Below the pieces are notes generated by a model. That model was not told the DNA's origin, made no database searches, and saw only the letters and a list, made by a program, of their open reading frames with translations. 64,000 bases of DNA, taken from NCBI GenBank assembly GCA_032622095.1, contig CP136065.1, positions 205,324,151 through 205,388,150 of the forward strand. The letters run 5' to 3'. The translations under genes and the position numbers were made by a program. The DNA is from Siphonodentalium dalli. Its lineage: Eukaryota > Mollusca > Scaphopoda > Gadilida > Siphonodentaliidae. Of this stretch, positions 49,490 through 62,104 are shown piece after piece (position 1 is the stretch's first letter; each line of letters begins with the position of its first letter).

Positions 49490-51660
49490 ACCTGGATTGA
49501 CTCTATGGTCATGTGTATGGCGAATAGGTATACATGTAGCGGCTGTATGGCCCATGGTGAGGTGAATATGTATACAATGAGTGACTGTATGATCGTGAAT
49601 GTAGTGAATATGTATACATAGAGTGACTTTTTGTCATGCGTCGGGTGTGGCTGTATCGTCATTTGTGGTATGTACGGGTATAACCAAGTATGACTGCATG
49701 ATCAGGTGTACGTGTATAAAGTGGGTTACTATGTTGTCATTTGTGTGGTGTTTATGTACATATGGAGTTACTTGGGTAATGGGTGGGTTATATCTTGGTG
49801 GTAATGGGTGGGTTGTATCTTGGGTGGCTATCGCTTTCTACAATAACTCAAGGGTATGTTAATCAATAAAGAGGTCATGTCAGAGAGTTCTCCATCTTGA
49901 TGATGTTTATGTAGATGGGGGTGTTAAGCGTGGCAAGCGATAGCCACCCATTAGCACACAGTCATTACATATATACATAAACACCACAGCCATAACAATA
50001 TAGTGACCCACTGTATACATGTACACCTGATCCATGACCACGGATTACCATACAGCCATGCGTCACAATGCAGGCACACCGGGTATACTCCTAAACATGA
50101 CCCATAACAATATAGTCACTCCCTGTATACCCATTCATCTCACCATTGGCCATAATGTCACCCCCTGTATACCTATTCTCCAAACGCATGGTCAAATAGA
50201 CAATCAATATCTACATCAACATCACAACAATGGCCATAAAGTCATTCCGGTATACATGTGCACCTCACCAATGGCCATATAGCCACTCGCTTCATACTCA
50301 TACCCTCACCCATGTCACCTGGTATACTCCTTCATCTGACCTATGGCCATATAGTCACCCCGTGTGTACCTATTCAAAACATTCATACATGGTCATGGTC
50401 AATCCTTGTATACATATTCGCCTCAACATTGGCCATGTCACTCCTTGTATCCCTATTTGTCACACCATAGCCGAATAGCCACTCAAGATATACTAATACA
50501 CCCCATCCATGTCACTATAGTCACTCCATGTATGCATGTGCACCCCATCCATGGCCATATAGCCACTCGCTATATACACATATCCCTCGCCCATGACAAT
50601 AAAGCAACACGTGTTATACTGGTATAACCTACACATGACCATACCGCCACGAGTCACCAAACAGGAGCACCAGGTATACTCATACGCCTGACACATGACC
50701 ATTTAGTCACCACCCCCTGTATAGATGTTCATTACATTTGTGACCATACAGTCACTACTGTCTTGTATACCTACATGTTCTCATCTCACTATTAACCATA
50801 CAGTCACTACTTGTATACCTATTTGACACACATAGTCATATAACCACTCGATATACATATGCAGCTCACCCTAGACTATAGATTTACTCCAGGTATACAT
50901 GTAAACCTCACTAATGGCCATTCAGCCCTTCCAGATATACAAAAAAACACGCACACACGACCACTCAAACACTCCATACTTGCATATACACCTTGCATAT
51001 ACACCTCACACATGACAATTCAGCAATTCACTGCATAATCATACACGCCATCCATGATAATACAGCTAAGCCTTATGCACCCACAAATGATAATACATCC
51101 ACGAGATATATAAATATACATCCCACCATTACCACACGGACACTCCCTATATAACCACACGTCCACACCCTCAATAATGTCCACCCAGCTTACTCCAGGT
51201 ATTCATATTCAATCATGACCGTACAGTTATTCCATGTATACCTGTACACATTACCCGTAACCATAAAATCACTCCCTATTTATCCACACACCCCATCCAT
51301 GATCATACAGACAACACATGCACATACCTCCCAGGACCTTACAGTCACTCCATATATACATAATCAACACATAGATGACCATGTAGCTATATCCATACAC
51401 CACACCAATGACCATACAGGTACACCGGTTGCACCCGTACTGAATATACACAATCATACACCATAGAGTCACTCCATGCATACCGATTGACCTCACACCT
51501 GACCATGACCTCTCCCTGTATACCTAGATGCATCTTACCATGGACAACCCACTAATAACCATATAGTCACTCATTGTATACCTACTCACATCAGTCATGA
51601 CATACAATAACTCCCTGTATACCTATTCACCTCACATATGATCATAGAGTAACTCCCTGG
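49490..51660. repeat. Degenerate ~40-45-bp minisatellite in the loop of the foldback element
   Basis: Units contain CTGTATACCTATTCACCTCA, CATGGCCATATAGTCACTC or close variants, about 40 copies at 49940-51660. At 49490-49860 the units run in the opposite direction, and GGGTGGCTATCGCTT (about 49815) faces AAGCGATAGCCACCC (about 49936) around the switch. Overlapping open frames here are repeat translations. Confidence 0.8.
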
Positions 51661-53116
51661 CTATGATCTTGGCATCCACACTGTATCATGTTGATATTTT
51701 TTTTTTATCATAATGGACCAGAATAGCCAAAGATTATGATCCATCTCAGTTCTGTATCAAAGTTCTGCCCATTTCCTTTCAATAAATGTGGCCAAAATTA
51801 CAAAAGAGGTTCTCAGCAAAATTGCATACTTTAAAATGAATTTGTCATGCTCCAAAAGGAACTGAGACAACCAGAATAGAACATGTATTTGTCAGTTAAT
51901 TAAATAACATGTATAATAACCAAGTGAGTCACAATATGCTACCTTTTCGGATAATGCAGAGAATGTTCGGGATATATGTAAAAAATTAACATTCTACAAA
52001 TTTGGTTGCCATTTTGGAAGCCATCTTGAGCAATTCAGTCTACAAACACTCTAGTGTGATACATTTAAAATAGACCAAAACAATAAACACCTTTCAATCC
52101 AAAGATAGTTATATTTTACCTGAAAAAATGGTCCAAACCTGAAAAGTTAATTTTTGCCCATATTTATGTCAAGTTTTTGAGAGAAAAGTCCAATATTTTT
52201 GACGATGTCAGGGGTGACAATAGTAACAATTAACCATGGTGCATCAGACATGTTAGTATTCAATGTATAGAATGCAGAATAACCAATTTTATACATCAAC
52301 CGCAACTTGTAAGCGATTGCAGGACACGCTGGTGTAATATTTACAATTTTCCATATTTTGGCGGCCATATTGGCAGCCATTTTGAGCCAAAGTAAGAATT
52401 TCGGTTCCATTGATTTGGAATATTAATAGTTAATGATATGCCTCACTTACATTACAAAGTTCTGTTCATTTCTTGTTGAAATATGACTAGAATCCCAATT
52501 GTGATTTTTTGTGAAATTTTATACTGCATTCTGTAAAATCGAATTTTTTATGGATCGGAAGGGGTTAGGACCCCAATAATTGCATATTTCGTTGCTCAAA
52601 TGATCAGTTAATATACAAAACACAAAATAAAGTTGCATTACTCAACCAGTTCCAAACAGCATGAATTGATCTAGAAGACATTTGTGAAAAAATGTTATAT
52701 TTTCAACTTCCGGTGGCCATTTTGGAGGCCATCTTGGATGGTGAGTTTAAATTTTGGATCAAAAATGTGTCATTATGTCTCAGCTTCACGAAAATATATA
52801 CATTTGTATACGTTTTACAAGATTTTCCCGCTATAATTTGCATAAACTGACTTAGGGTCTGGGCTGAAAAACGGCGGCCATGATGGACGCCATTTTGTCT
52901 GGAGTCTACACGGCCACTTTTTTTTCTTGTTAACATTGCTTAAAAGTTGAAGGACATAATAAGGAACAAAATGAGTGGGGTGAAGTTAAGTCCCAGGGGG
53001 GGGGGGTGCAAGGGTACCCCTATTAGCTCCCGGACTATACTATCTAGTGATCTGTGTATAGAGCAGAAAAGATTTATTTTATTTTATTTACAAATCTGAA
53101 GTAAGAGTACAGTTGC

Positions 53117-53225
53117 TGGATATAAAGTCCCAAAAATAAGGTTTTAATTAATCAAATGTATAAATCTGTATCCTAATATAAATCATACATTTGATTGAAA
53201 CCTTATTTTTGGGACTTTATGTCCA
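53117..53225. mobile_element. Small palindromic element
   Basis: AAAGTCCCAAAAATAAGGTT pairs with AACCTTATTTTTGGGACTTT; outer TGGA...TCCA. About 109 bp in all. Likely a MITE; no family assigned. Confidence 0.6.
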
Positions 53226-53553
53226 ATAACTGTGGTCTAACCTTTCCCAAGATGAGTAAAAGATTATACACTCTGCTGAAATAGTTTCATGCAGCTACAG
53301 TGTTATTGACATTCTCAGAACTGGGTCATTAGACCAGACATCACGTGAGCAATTTCTGCAAGCCACATGACATTGTGTGGTGTGAATTCAAGTGTGACGG
53401 ATTATCTTCGGATTCAGATGCTGAGATCAGTTCAGCAGTGAAGTCGCAGACGGCAATAACAGCGCATGTGTGTTTATAAATCTCATATTTGAGACACTGT
53501 TTGAGACATTGTTTTTGCCTGATGAATAATTGATCTGAATTTTCAGTAGTTTA
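53226..53553. other. No gene recognised
   Basis: Nothing beyond short open frames. Confidence 0.3.
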
Positions 53554-53561
53554 GTGTAGAG

Positions 53562-54882
53562 TAGAGCTGGGACGGTTATGGGTTTTTCGTGACCGGTTAT
53601 GAACGGCAAAAAACCGCGATTAACCGGTTAACCACATATTATAGGTACTATTATGGGCGTGTAAGCCCAGTATGCAGAACGGCGATGATTGTGATGCTAG
53701 CTCACTGACATGGTAAGTTTGAGAACGGCTCCTGCCCATTATACAAAGAAGTTGTCACCCATGACACACATAATCACATATCTAATTAATTACTGTATAC
53801 ACCCCGTCAGTAAGCCCAGGGGGCACGTGCACGTTTTTGTCCAAAAAGTGGGTACTGCATGGGCTTACTCACGGGGATCCCCCCCCGTGCAAAATCTCAG
53901 TTAGCCTTGAGATGCTGGTTTACCATCGTATTTTATACTGATACCAAGAGTAGTTGCGTTATATAAAGAGAATGATGCGTTTTATTAAGATAAAATCATA
54001 TAATAATAACAAGATACAGATGTCGACAGGTAAAACAAAAAATACAATTTATACGTTGTAAACATGCGTATGGAACGGTTAATAGCGCACATAAATAGCA
54101 CAAAGTTCAAACAACAAAGTTCAGAAGACGACAAGTCCATCGTCGTCGAAACCATCGAACTCCAGGTCGTCGTCAGAATCTTCCTCGAAGAAGAAAACAT
54201 TTATGAATTTCGCGGTAATCGACGAAACGTATTATGTACGTTCTGCAACAAGAACAATAACTCTATAAATTCGAGGTGGATTAATATTCGAATGGAAAAA
54301 CTCATTATCTGATACTATTTTAAATGTAATGGTTCAAAAATGATTTAATATAAATATTAGCTGCTCTGATATATATATTGCCTCATGTTAAAATGAAATA
54401 ATCCAAGATTAATTAACGCCAATTGAGCCACAAAGATTGTAAACGAATTAACACCAGAGAACGTGGCAACTTTTATATCATAGAAAGCAGGACTGCTCGT
54501 GGAAATTATTGCGCTCAATTTATATTTTCTTGGGATCAATTTGAAAACACAATAGTTGTGGAGCTTTGCGCAGTGGCGGTACCATAGCCAATGAGGTTTA
54601 TCCGAGGCGTGGTTATTGCTAGGTCTGATGCTCATTCGATCGCTTCTCGGCTTTTTGGCTCGAGTCCGTGCTGTGAGATACGTCCCCGACGATGGTCACC
54701 CCATCGGACGGGACTTCCACGGTGTGGGTTCGCAGCCTGACGAGGACGAGTGGTCGTGACTGACTGACGGACTTCCGCTTTAGCGGGGACTGACCCCGAC
54801 AGGCAATTTGACCATCTCGTAAGGGTGGGTCACCTCTTTCGGGGTGCTCCAGCCGATATGAGTGGTCCGCAATAGCCCCGGG

Positions 54883-54913
<31 letters not shown>

Positions 54914-55208
54914 CACAATAGTTGTGTAATGAGTTCACACCCAAATTTAGTTGGAGTAATGCTAATTAAATGCTAATTAATCAAGCCATCAAAGAGCCGA
55001 CACACCGCGTTTGATGTTGTTCCGTCAATCTCGGATTCATTTAAATGACGGAGACAGATTAACCCTCGTATAGCCAGTTATAGCTGACCATCACATTGAT
55101 CATACAATATAATAGTGATGTTACGGTTAACCGACCACGGCAAATCCGTGACCGGTCACGGCCATAGTTGGTGGTTAACCGGTTAACCGCATAACCGTCC
55201 CAGCTCTA
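53562..55208. mobile_element. hAT-type element containing a snRNA-derived retroposon
   Basis: Ends TAGAGCTGGGACGGTTATG and CATAACCGTCCCAGCTCTA; the perfect 8-bp duplication GTGTAGAG is at 53554-53561 and 55209-55216. Subterminal DNA on both sides is rich in GGTTAACCGG and GTGACCGGT motifs. No transposase was recognised; an open frame at 54064-54312 has no family resemblance. Length without the nested retroposon is about 1.28 kb. Confidence 0.85.
54561..54913 (+). mobile_element. Chimeric U4/U2 snRNA-headed retroposon (SINE or retrochimera)
   Basis: A 17-bp target duplication AAAACACAATAGTTGTG lies at 54544-54560 and 54910-54926, and a run of 28 A (54886-54913) forms the 3' end: a LINE-mobilised RNA copy. 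The 5' part, 54562-54621, is the 5' stem-loop region of U4 snRNA (AGCTTTGCGCAGTGGC, GCCAATGAGGTTTATCCGAG, TTATTGCTA). At 54639-54660 begins the 5' end of U2 snRNA (ATCGCTTCTCGG, then CTTTTTGGCT). The remaining ~225 bases are GC-rich and unrecognised, with a possible B-box-like GGGTTCGCAGCC at about 54726. It is not a functional U4 or U2 gene: both are cut off after their 5' domains. Confidence 0.88.
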
Positions 55209-55216
55209 GTGTAGAG

Positions 55217-55609
55217 TCACTTATCTTAAACTTGAAACTATTTGGGGTACAACTAGTACTACCACAGTACCAGTACCAAGTATGTTGTGTAGACTTATTG
55301 TGGATGAGACATACTGCAACAGTGCAAGGAATTTAGCTGGCCATGGCCAGGAATCGTCGACGTATTTGAAGGGCTTTTGTTTTGGTGGGTGAGGGAGGAT
55401 GTCCCAAAAATTTCTCTGTACTAAGACCAAAGTTTCCAACTCATGAAACTTGATATTTTAACCCCCCCCCCCCCCCCCCACCCAAGTTGGAATTTTGCAA
55501 CTGAAACCTAAAAATTTCCATTCCAACTGGTTCAACCTATATGTTTGCATTATTTTCGACCACAGTTTACTGGACACAAAAAAACAATGTTTTAATATTT
55601 GAGATTTTC
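55217..55609. other. No gene recognised
   Basis: A poly-C run at about 55461-55480 is the only notable sequence. Confidence 0.35.
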
Positions 55610-56260
55610 ATACGCACACTCAGGTTAAAATGGGAGGTATGTGTATACTGAATTGACTGTCATCTGTCTGTCTAGCTGTCCGTCCATCTGGGCATACATG
55701 TATATCAATATAGACCTGGGTTATCGGATCTAACTGAAATTTTTTATCAGTTATGGAGTTTTCCATCCTATGATTGCTTTAAAAATAGGAAGAAATGACG
55801 ATCATGTTTTCCAATCTAGTTTATTGGAAATCTTGGGTTTTTTTTATCGTGCAGATATCACTCACAGCCATGGTTCATCTGTTCTCAGTGAAATTTGGTA
55901 TTGATGTACGCCATCATGACTTCTTTCAAAAGTGGGCCAAATGACGTTCGCATTTTCAATTCTAGAGTCATCCTTATTTGTTCATCTGGAAATCTTGGTA
56001 TTTTTGTCCATCCATGGAGGTATCTCTTGTCATGAGTTATCGGATCTGAATGAAATTTGGTACATGGATGCTTTGAAGATTGCCCAATGATGTTTGAATT
56101 TTCCGTTCTAGAGTTATCCTTCTTTGTTTATTTTAAATTTGGGTTCTGTCCTGCCCATGTTTCAATTTGGTACCGTGGGGGTATGCGGAACATAAGCCAC
56201 TTCAAAATCAATGACTTGATGAAGTCAAGTTTGAGCTGTTGCCATGGAGTGGCATGCGTC
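55610..56260 (+). repeat. Tandem ~150-bp units of Helentron-like type
   Basis: Units share GGATCTAACTGAAATTT or GAATGAAATTTGGTA, CTAGAGTCATCCTTATTTG or GAGTTATCCTTCTTTG, and TCTGGAAATCTTGG, after a CTGTCTGTCTAGCTGTCCG tract. Same class as 8052-8830. Confidence 0.55.
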
Positions 56261-56720
56261 CGTCAACAATTTCCATCATCACACCCTACAGGTCACATCT
56301 CTCATCCGATCATCACCAAATTTCATAAGGATCTTCGGGGTGACATCTAGCCATCAATTTTTCCGAAAATCGTTAAAAAACATGTCTGCCGGCAGCCATC
56401 TGGGATTTCAAAATTGAATCCATCAGCACACCCTGCAGCTCACATCTATAGGAGAATTTTGTTGAAAATTTACACTGTTTATATGTTTAGGATCACCTCT
56501 AGAGAGGAGATATCAAATTTGAAAAATTTCGATGAAAAATATGGTCGTCAGCAGCCATCTTATATTTTACTCTTTGCATGTCTAAATCCTTTGGCATACC
56601 TTACACTGGCTTAGTTACAGACCACATCCTTCGTCTAATTGTCACCAAACTTCATATTGATCTTCAGGTTGACCACTGGATGGGAGCTATACTAAAACAT
56701 GAATTTATCCCCCCTCCAAG
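56261..56720 (+). repeat. Satellite-like units (CATCCGATCATCACCAAA)
   Basis: At least two units: TCACATCTCTCATCCGATCA, GGCAGCCATCTGGGATTTC, then CAGCAGCCATCTTATATTTT and CACATCCTTCGTCTAATTG. Confidence 0.6.
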
Positions 56721-57148
56721 TTAAGCTACAGTGTCATTGACTCTATCAATAAAAAACTATACATATATATGTTTGGCGAGATTGATTTGTGGGTGTGCAT
56801 CCGTATCTTTAAGATGACCATATTCTGTGTTTCCTATCAACATTGACATATTGGCTTATTATCACCTTATTGAAAGGGATTCATTTTAATCACAAGAAAA
56901 TTAATTGTTTCACTGATCAAGTTCATATATGGAGGTCAATCCGCAAAATTTGCCTGAGATATAGCCCTTGTTAGACTTATATAATGCAAGTTCGATTTTG
57001 GATTCCGTCTGTGCCCATGCAATAAAGATAACAGTTTGCTCATTAAATTGTAAAGTTTCAACTAGATATTCTTATGAAGCTATATTTGTGTTGAGAACAA
57101 ATTTGTGCACATAATAGACCATCTAATCAATGTTTTGGATATTTATTA

Positions 57149-58155
57149 GGCCTAAAAAAAAATAAATACATTTGTTTCCGCTAACGAGCTGAAAATAATT
57201 AGGGTAGGTAGGTAGGCTTAACTTTTTTTTTTGTTTAACTTTGGGCAATGATATGCCAAAGACATAACTAACCTGAAGGCCTGAGCGGAGGAAGGTTTGG
57301 GAGGGGTGACCCCCTGCTGATGGTGGGGGTTCTTCCCCTGGACAAATTTTGAAAATCCATTGCATTTAGAGCTAATTCTAGGGCACTTTGAGTCAGTATT
57401 TTGAATTTTACTGAGAGGTCAATTTGATCAAGTTTCTCAAGCATAACTTTGGAAATTTTTATATATGTATGGATTGGAAATGGTTATAACTTATTGTCAG
57501 ATATCTTTTGGTTCAATGGATTATGCTTATGATGCTTGAAATGAGACTTACGATTATCACTCTAATTCATATAATAGGCTATTTTATAAAATTCAAGTGA
57601 GACACATACATAATATACTACACGTAGTACAGAAACAATGTCTATTTAGTTAGTATTTACTATTTATAGTACTAATCTCTATTTTAATTTTTCATTTGGT
57701 ATTATGAGATCCCACCTGATAACCAGGTTGTTTCGATCAAATTGTTAATTGTTCCTGTACTGTATTTGATTGAAATACTGAAGGCTGAATCATAACAAAC
57801 CTGAACTGAAACTACATGTATTTGAAGTTTTCACAGATGAAAGCAAGATAAAGCCAAACATACCGGGTACATGTACTTTACAGTATGATTCCAACTGTTA
57901 AACTTAAATCTTTTTGTAAACTAAAATTTCTTATGTCAATATATATAAATGTTTTGCATCTTGTTATGATATGAATTAGGACCTAAATTGAAGAAGCAAA
58001 AAAATGTAAATAATTTTTTTATTATTTTTTTTTATTTTTTTTTTGGTCCAATTTTGTTTTTGCAATGGCAATCATGTGGCAATAACAAGTTTAGGGTCAG
58101 GGGTTTAAAATAGGGTCGGTCGGGTTAGCGGAAACAAACATTTTTTTTTTAGGCC
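57149..58155 (+). mobile_element. Harbinger-like non-autonomous element, copy 1
   Basis: GGCCTAAAAAAAAA at the left and TTTTTTTTTTAGGCC at the right, flanked by TTA on both sides (57146-57148, 58156-58158). Subterminal TTTGTTTCCGCTAAC is inverted at the other end. An internal stretch translates to a peptide with CPGEEPPPSAGGHPSQTFLR (minus strand), also present in copy 2, perhaps the last trace of a coding region. 3-bp TNA duplications fit PIF/Harbinger. Confidence 0.65.
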
Positions 58156-58314
58156 TTACAGTATTATTTACAATCAAAAGTCAGTAAACAATTAAAATCG
58201 CTGTCTGTCTGTGTGGTGTGTCCATATCAGATTGTGTCCAGATGATATCTTTAGTAATAATTAATACAATGAAATTAAATTCGCTTTGTGATTATGTTCG
58301 AATATGGGTGCCAT

Positions 58315-59720
58315 CCTACCCATTTTTAGCTCAACTTGTCAAGTTTGAGCTATTGCCATGGGTTGGTATCCATTGTTTATGTGTGTGCATCAACAATTTC
58401 CTTTAGTACATGCTACAGGTCGTAGCTTTGGTCGGATGATTATGAAATTTGGCATGGCTGTTGATATTGACATGTAGATGGGAACGAGTCATTTTGGGGT
58501 CATTCAGCAAAAAAATATGGCCACCAGCACCCATCTTGGATTTCACAATTCAATCCATTAGCACGGGCTACAGGCCATACCATTTGTCTTGATAATAGTG
58601 AAATTTGTCATGGATGTTGAAATTGACATGTAGATTGGAATGAGTCATTTGGGGGTTATTTGGCAAAAAAACATGGCTTCCTTTGGCCATCTTCGTTTTC
58701 AGTGTTAACAATGTTAAATCCATTAGCACGGGCTACAGGTTGTACCATTGGTCTGATGATCATGAAATTTGTCCTGGATGTTAACATGTATATTGGAACA
58801 AGTCATTTTAGGGTCATCAGGCCATCTTGGATTTTACTCTTTGCATGACTAAATTGTTTGGGTCACCCTGCAGACCACATCGCTAATGACGCTAATCCAA
58901 TCATCACCAAACTTCATAGTATCACCAGGGTGACCTCTAGATGGGAGCCATGAAAGTTTTTCCGAATTCCGTTGAAAAGCATGGCCGCTAGTGGCCATCT
59001 TCAATTTTACTCTTGCTTTGGCACACCCTACAGGCCACATCCCTCATCCGATCATTACGAAGCTTCATTTGGATCTTCAGGGTGATCTCTGGGAGAAATA
59101 CATTTTTTATAAAAAAAACATGGCCAAGCAGCCATTTTGAATTTCACATTGGAATCTATCGCCACACCATGGAGCCCGCATTTATTGGAGAATTGATTTG
59201 AAAATTTACAGGCAATTTTAGGATCACCTCCAGATGGGAGCTTTCAAATTTGAAATTTTTTTGATGAAAAACATGGCCGCCAGCAGCAATCTTGGATTTT
59301 AATATTTAGACTAAATCATTTGGCACACCCTACAGACCATATCATTGATCCGAACATCACCAAACTTCATATGGATCTTTTTGGTGACCGCTAGATGGAG
59401 CCATCAAATTTTTCCAAATTTCATTGGAAAACACGGCCACCACTAAATCCTTTGGTACAACCTACAGATGACATCCCTCATCCGATCGTCACTAAACTTC
59501 GGGATGACCACAATATGGGAATCATCTAATTTTTCTGAAGTTTGATAAAAACATGGCAAATGGCAGCCATCTTTGATTTTACTCTTTGCATGACTAAATT
59601 CTTTAGCACACCTACATGTACAGACCACATCCCTCATCCGATCGTCACCAAACTTAATATTGATCTTTGTGGTGTCAGACCACTAGATGGGAGCTATAAA
59701 TTTTGTTTTAAATTTCATTG
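58315..59720 (+). repeat. Array of ~130-190-bp satellite-like units
   Basis: About eight units following TTTTTAGCTCAACTTG. The recurring parts are GACATGTAGATGGGAACGAG or GACCTCTAGATGGGAGCC, ACATGGCCGCCAGCAGC, CATCTTGGATTTTACTC and CATCCGATCATCACCAAACT. It is the master array for fragments across the window. Open frames over it are repeat translations. Confidence 0.75.
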
Positions 59721-59730
59721 GAAACATTAC

Positions 59731-59800
59731 TTTCAAGAAACTGGCCATGTGAAGATTGTCCCGTTTTGAAGCGTTCTTTCACATAGCCAGTTTCTTGAAA
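59731..59800. other. Perfect-looking hairpin
   Basis: TTTCAAGAAACTGGCCATGTGAA pairs with TTCACATAGCCAGTTTCTTGAAA around a 24-base loop. Confidence 0.6.
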
Positions 59801-60178
59801 TATGGTGAGTGTTCTGGTCTCATTTAGTGAAACGCACATTACTCGAGCGACCTGCATTACGGGTTGTCTTCAATAATTCTAAGGTGATAACACCTGCTTG
59901 GTCCATCATACGGGGGCAGGGATCCCTTCAAGTGCATGCAGTGAACCAGCTATGGGGGTGGATTAAAATTATAACCCTAAATTCCAACAGAGTGACAACT
60001 GGTCAAGATCAAGAAAACCTGACACAGTAATACGACCGATGAGCCGATGACACTTCATAAACACTGATCACTCTATTTTTTTTTAAGCTCCAAAGTTAAA
60101 AGTGTGATTTAAAAAAATGGCAATTTCCATTCAAGCGACATTCTGAAGAAGGTTAGAAAATCATCGGGATAATTAACT
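59801..60178. other. No gene recognised
   Basis: No coding motif or element end seen. Confidence 0.3.
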
Positions 60179-60186
60179 GCCACAAT

Positions 60187-62104
60187 CAGGGTCCGCGCTA
60201 GACCAAAATTTATTTTTGCCAAATGAAAATATTTTTTGCCAAATTCTTTTAGAATTTGCCAAATGCTATCCGTGATGCATGTATTACCATTTTCTGAAAC
60301 ATTAAGGCTTATGTTTCAACACTCGCAGCATGAACGACTTTTCATATCGACAGGAAAGCAGTTAGTTAATAATTATACTCACATCTCTATTGTGGTTTAT
60401 CATACAGCAATAAACCAATCACCCAACAAATAAATGATAGCAGGGTTGCTTTGTCAGAAGGGCACACTTAGTTTGTAACACAAGAGGATTAGCTATGTAA
60501 ACACCACCACACTAAAGATGAGGCCTAAAAAAAAAATACGTTTGTTTCCGCTAACCCGACCGACCCTATTTTAAACCCCTGACCCTAAACTTTTTATTGA
60601 CATTGCAATTTAGGTCCCAATTCATATCATACAAGATGCAAAATATTTATATATTTATATATATTGACATAAGAAATTTAAGTTTACAAAAAGATTTAAG
60701 TTTAACAGTTGGAATCATACTGTAAAGTATGTTTGGCTTTCTCTAGCTTTCATCTGTGAAAACTTCAAATAATTTGAGTTCAGGTATGTTATCATTCAGC
60801 GTTCAGACTTCAGTATTTCAATCAAATACAGCACAGGAACATTAACAATTTGATCAAATCAACCTGGTTATCAAGTGGGATCTCATAATACCAAATGAAA
60901 AATTAACATAGAGATTAGTACCATATATAGTCATTACTACCTTAATACATGTACATTGTTTCTGTACTACATGTACATGTAGTATTTCTGTACTACATGT
61001 ACATGTAGTATATTATGTACGCTATGTGTCACTTGAATTTTATAAAATAGCCTATTTATGAATTTGAGTGATAATGGCAAGTCTCATTTCAAGCAGGATA
61101 AGCATAATCCATTGAACCAAAAGATATCTGACAATAACGTATAAGCATTTCCAATCCATACATATATAAAAAGTTCCAAAGTTATGCTTGAGAAACTTGA
61201 TCAAATTGACCTCTCAGTAAAATTCAAAATACTGACTCAAAGAGCCTTACTAGTAGATTAGCTCTAAATGCAATGGATTTTCAAAATTTTTCCAGGGGAC
61301 GAACCCCCACCATCATCAGGGAGTCACCCTTCCCAAACATTCCTCCGCTCAGGCCTTCAGGTTATGCCTTTTGGCATATCATTGCCCAAAAACAGGTGTC
61401 CCCAAAAAATACCTAGATCCTTCACTGAATGCGGAGGAGAAGGTGGTGTTGTGAAGCCATCCTTAAGAGATCGGTACAAGACGGTCACTCCAATATGTGA
61501 ACTGCAGTGGTGCTGGATTGACTCCAGTTGTCGCCAGACCATATGGGAAATATTAGGATTATCTAAAAACTATATTAGTATATAGACTAGTATATATGTA
61601 AATATTAAAGCATATGTAAGATTGAATTGGAGTTTCTAGTTCCTCTGTCATCTGGGTTAACCTGATTGGGGCTAAGAAGTGCATAGTTTGGGTTATTGAC
61701 ATGTATTATACAGTTATATTTAATGATACTGAAAAAAAAAAGTTAACAAAAAAAACAAAATTAAGCCTACCTACCTACCCTAATATTTTTTAGCTCGTTA
61801 GCGGAAACAAAGTTATTTTTTGTTTAGGCCTGAGTAATCCCTCCACCCATCATACTAAATGCTATCAGATTAACTGCATCTTAATAGAGGTGTTAACGTT
61901 TCCTAAACCATATAAAATACCACTAATATAATTATATTGTAAGAGTTTCCTGAAAATGAATGGTAATGATTGACCAATATTTTTCAACTGTCTTGAGGAA
62001 TTAAAAAATGACTTGCCAAAACTTTTGCCAAATGAAAATATTTTTTGCCAAATGTGAATTATTTTTGCCATTGTCAAATTTGGCAAGTGGCAGCGCGAAC
62101 CCTG
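60187..62104. mobile_element. Non-autonomous hAT element of the intron-1 family
   Basis: CAGGGTCCGCGCTAG at the left and GGCAGCGCGAACCCTG at the right, with perfect 8-bp duplication GCCACAAT at 60179-60186 and 62105-62112. Subterminal repeats of TTGCCAAATGAAAATATTTT occur at both ends. The termini match those at 17449-20628. Without the nested Harbinger-like element it is about 0.6 kb and has no transposase. Confidence 0.9.
60522..61830 (-). mobile_element. Harbinger-like element, copy 2, nested in hAT
   Basis: GGCCTAAAAAAAAA and TTGTTTAGGCC ends flanked by TGA (60519-60521, 61831-61833). Inverted relative to 57149-58155 and about 300 bp longer (extra block about 61380-61740). Confidence 0.65.

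Larger units (their letters stand above)
47253..53037. mobile_element. 5.8-kb foldback element with ~1.3-kb arms
   Basis: Starts TAGTCTGGGAGCTAATA and ends TATTAGCTCCCGGACTA. The left arm (47253 to about 49478, minus the insertion at 48046-48989) is the inverse of the right arm (about 51737-53037), about 1.28 kb each and roughly 90 percent alike by eye. The loop is a minisatellite. No transposase was found; open frames in the arms are on opposite strands of matching sequence and lack motifs. Target duplication unclear. Confidence 0.8.

Noticed and set aside
50034-51466. Several overlapping 70-87-codon frames
   Set aside because: All lie in the 40-45-bp minisatellite and overlap each other on both strands.
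54562-54660. Functional U4 or U2 snRNA gene
   Set aside because: Only 5' parts are present, joined to each other and to foreign sequence, with a poly(A) tail and target duplication. U4 lacks its 3' stem-loops and Sm site; U2 lacks the branch-point recognition region.
54619-54918. 99-codon frame on the minus strand with a poly-Phe N-terminus
   Set aside because: The Phe run is the complement of the retroposon poly(A) tail; the rest is the snRNA-derived body read backwards.
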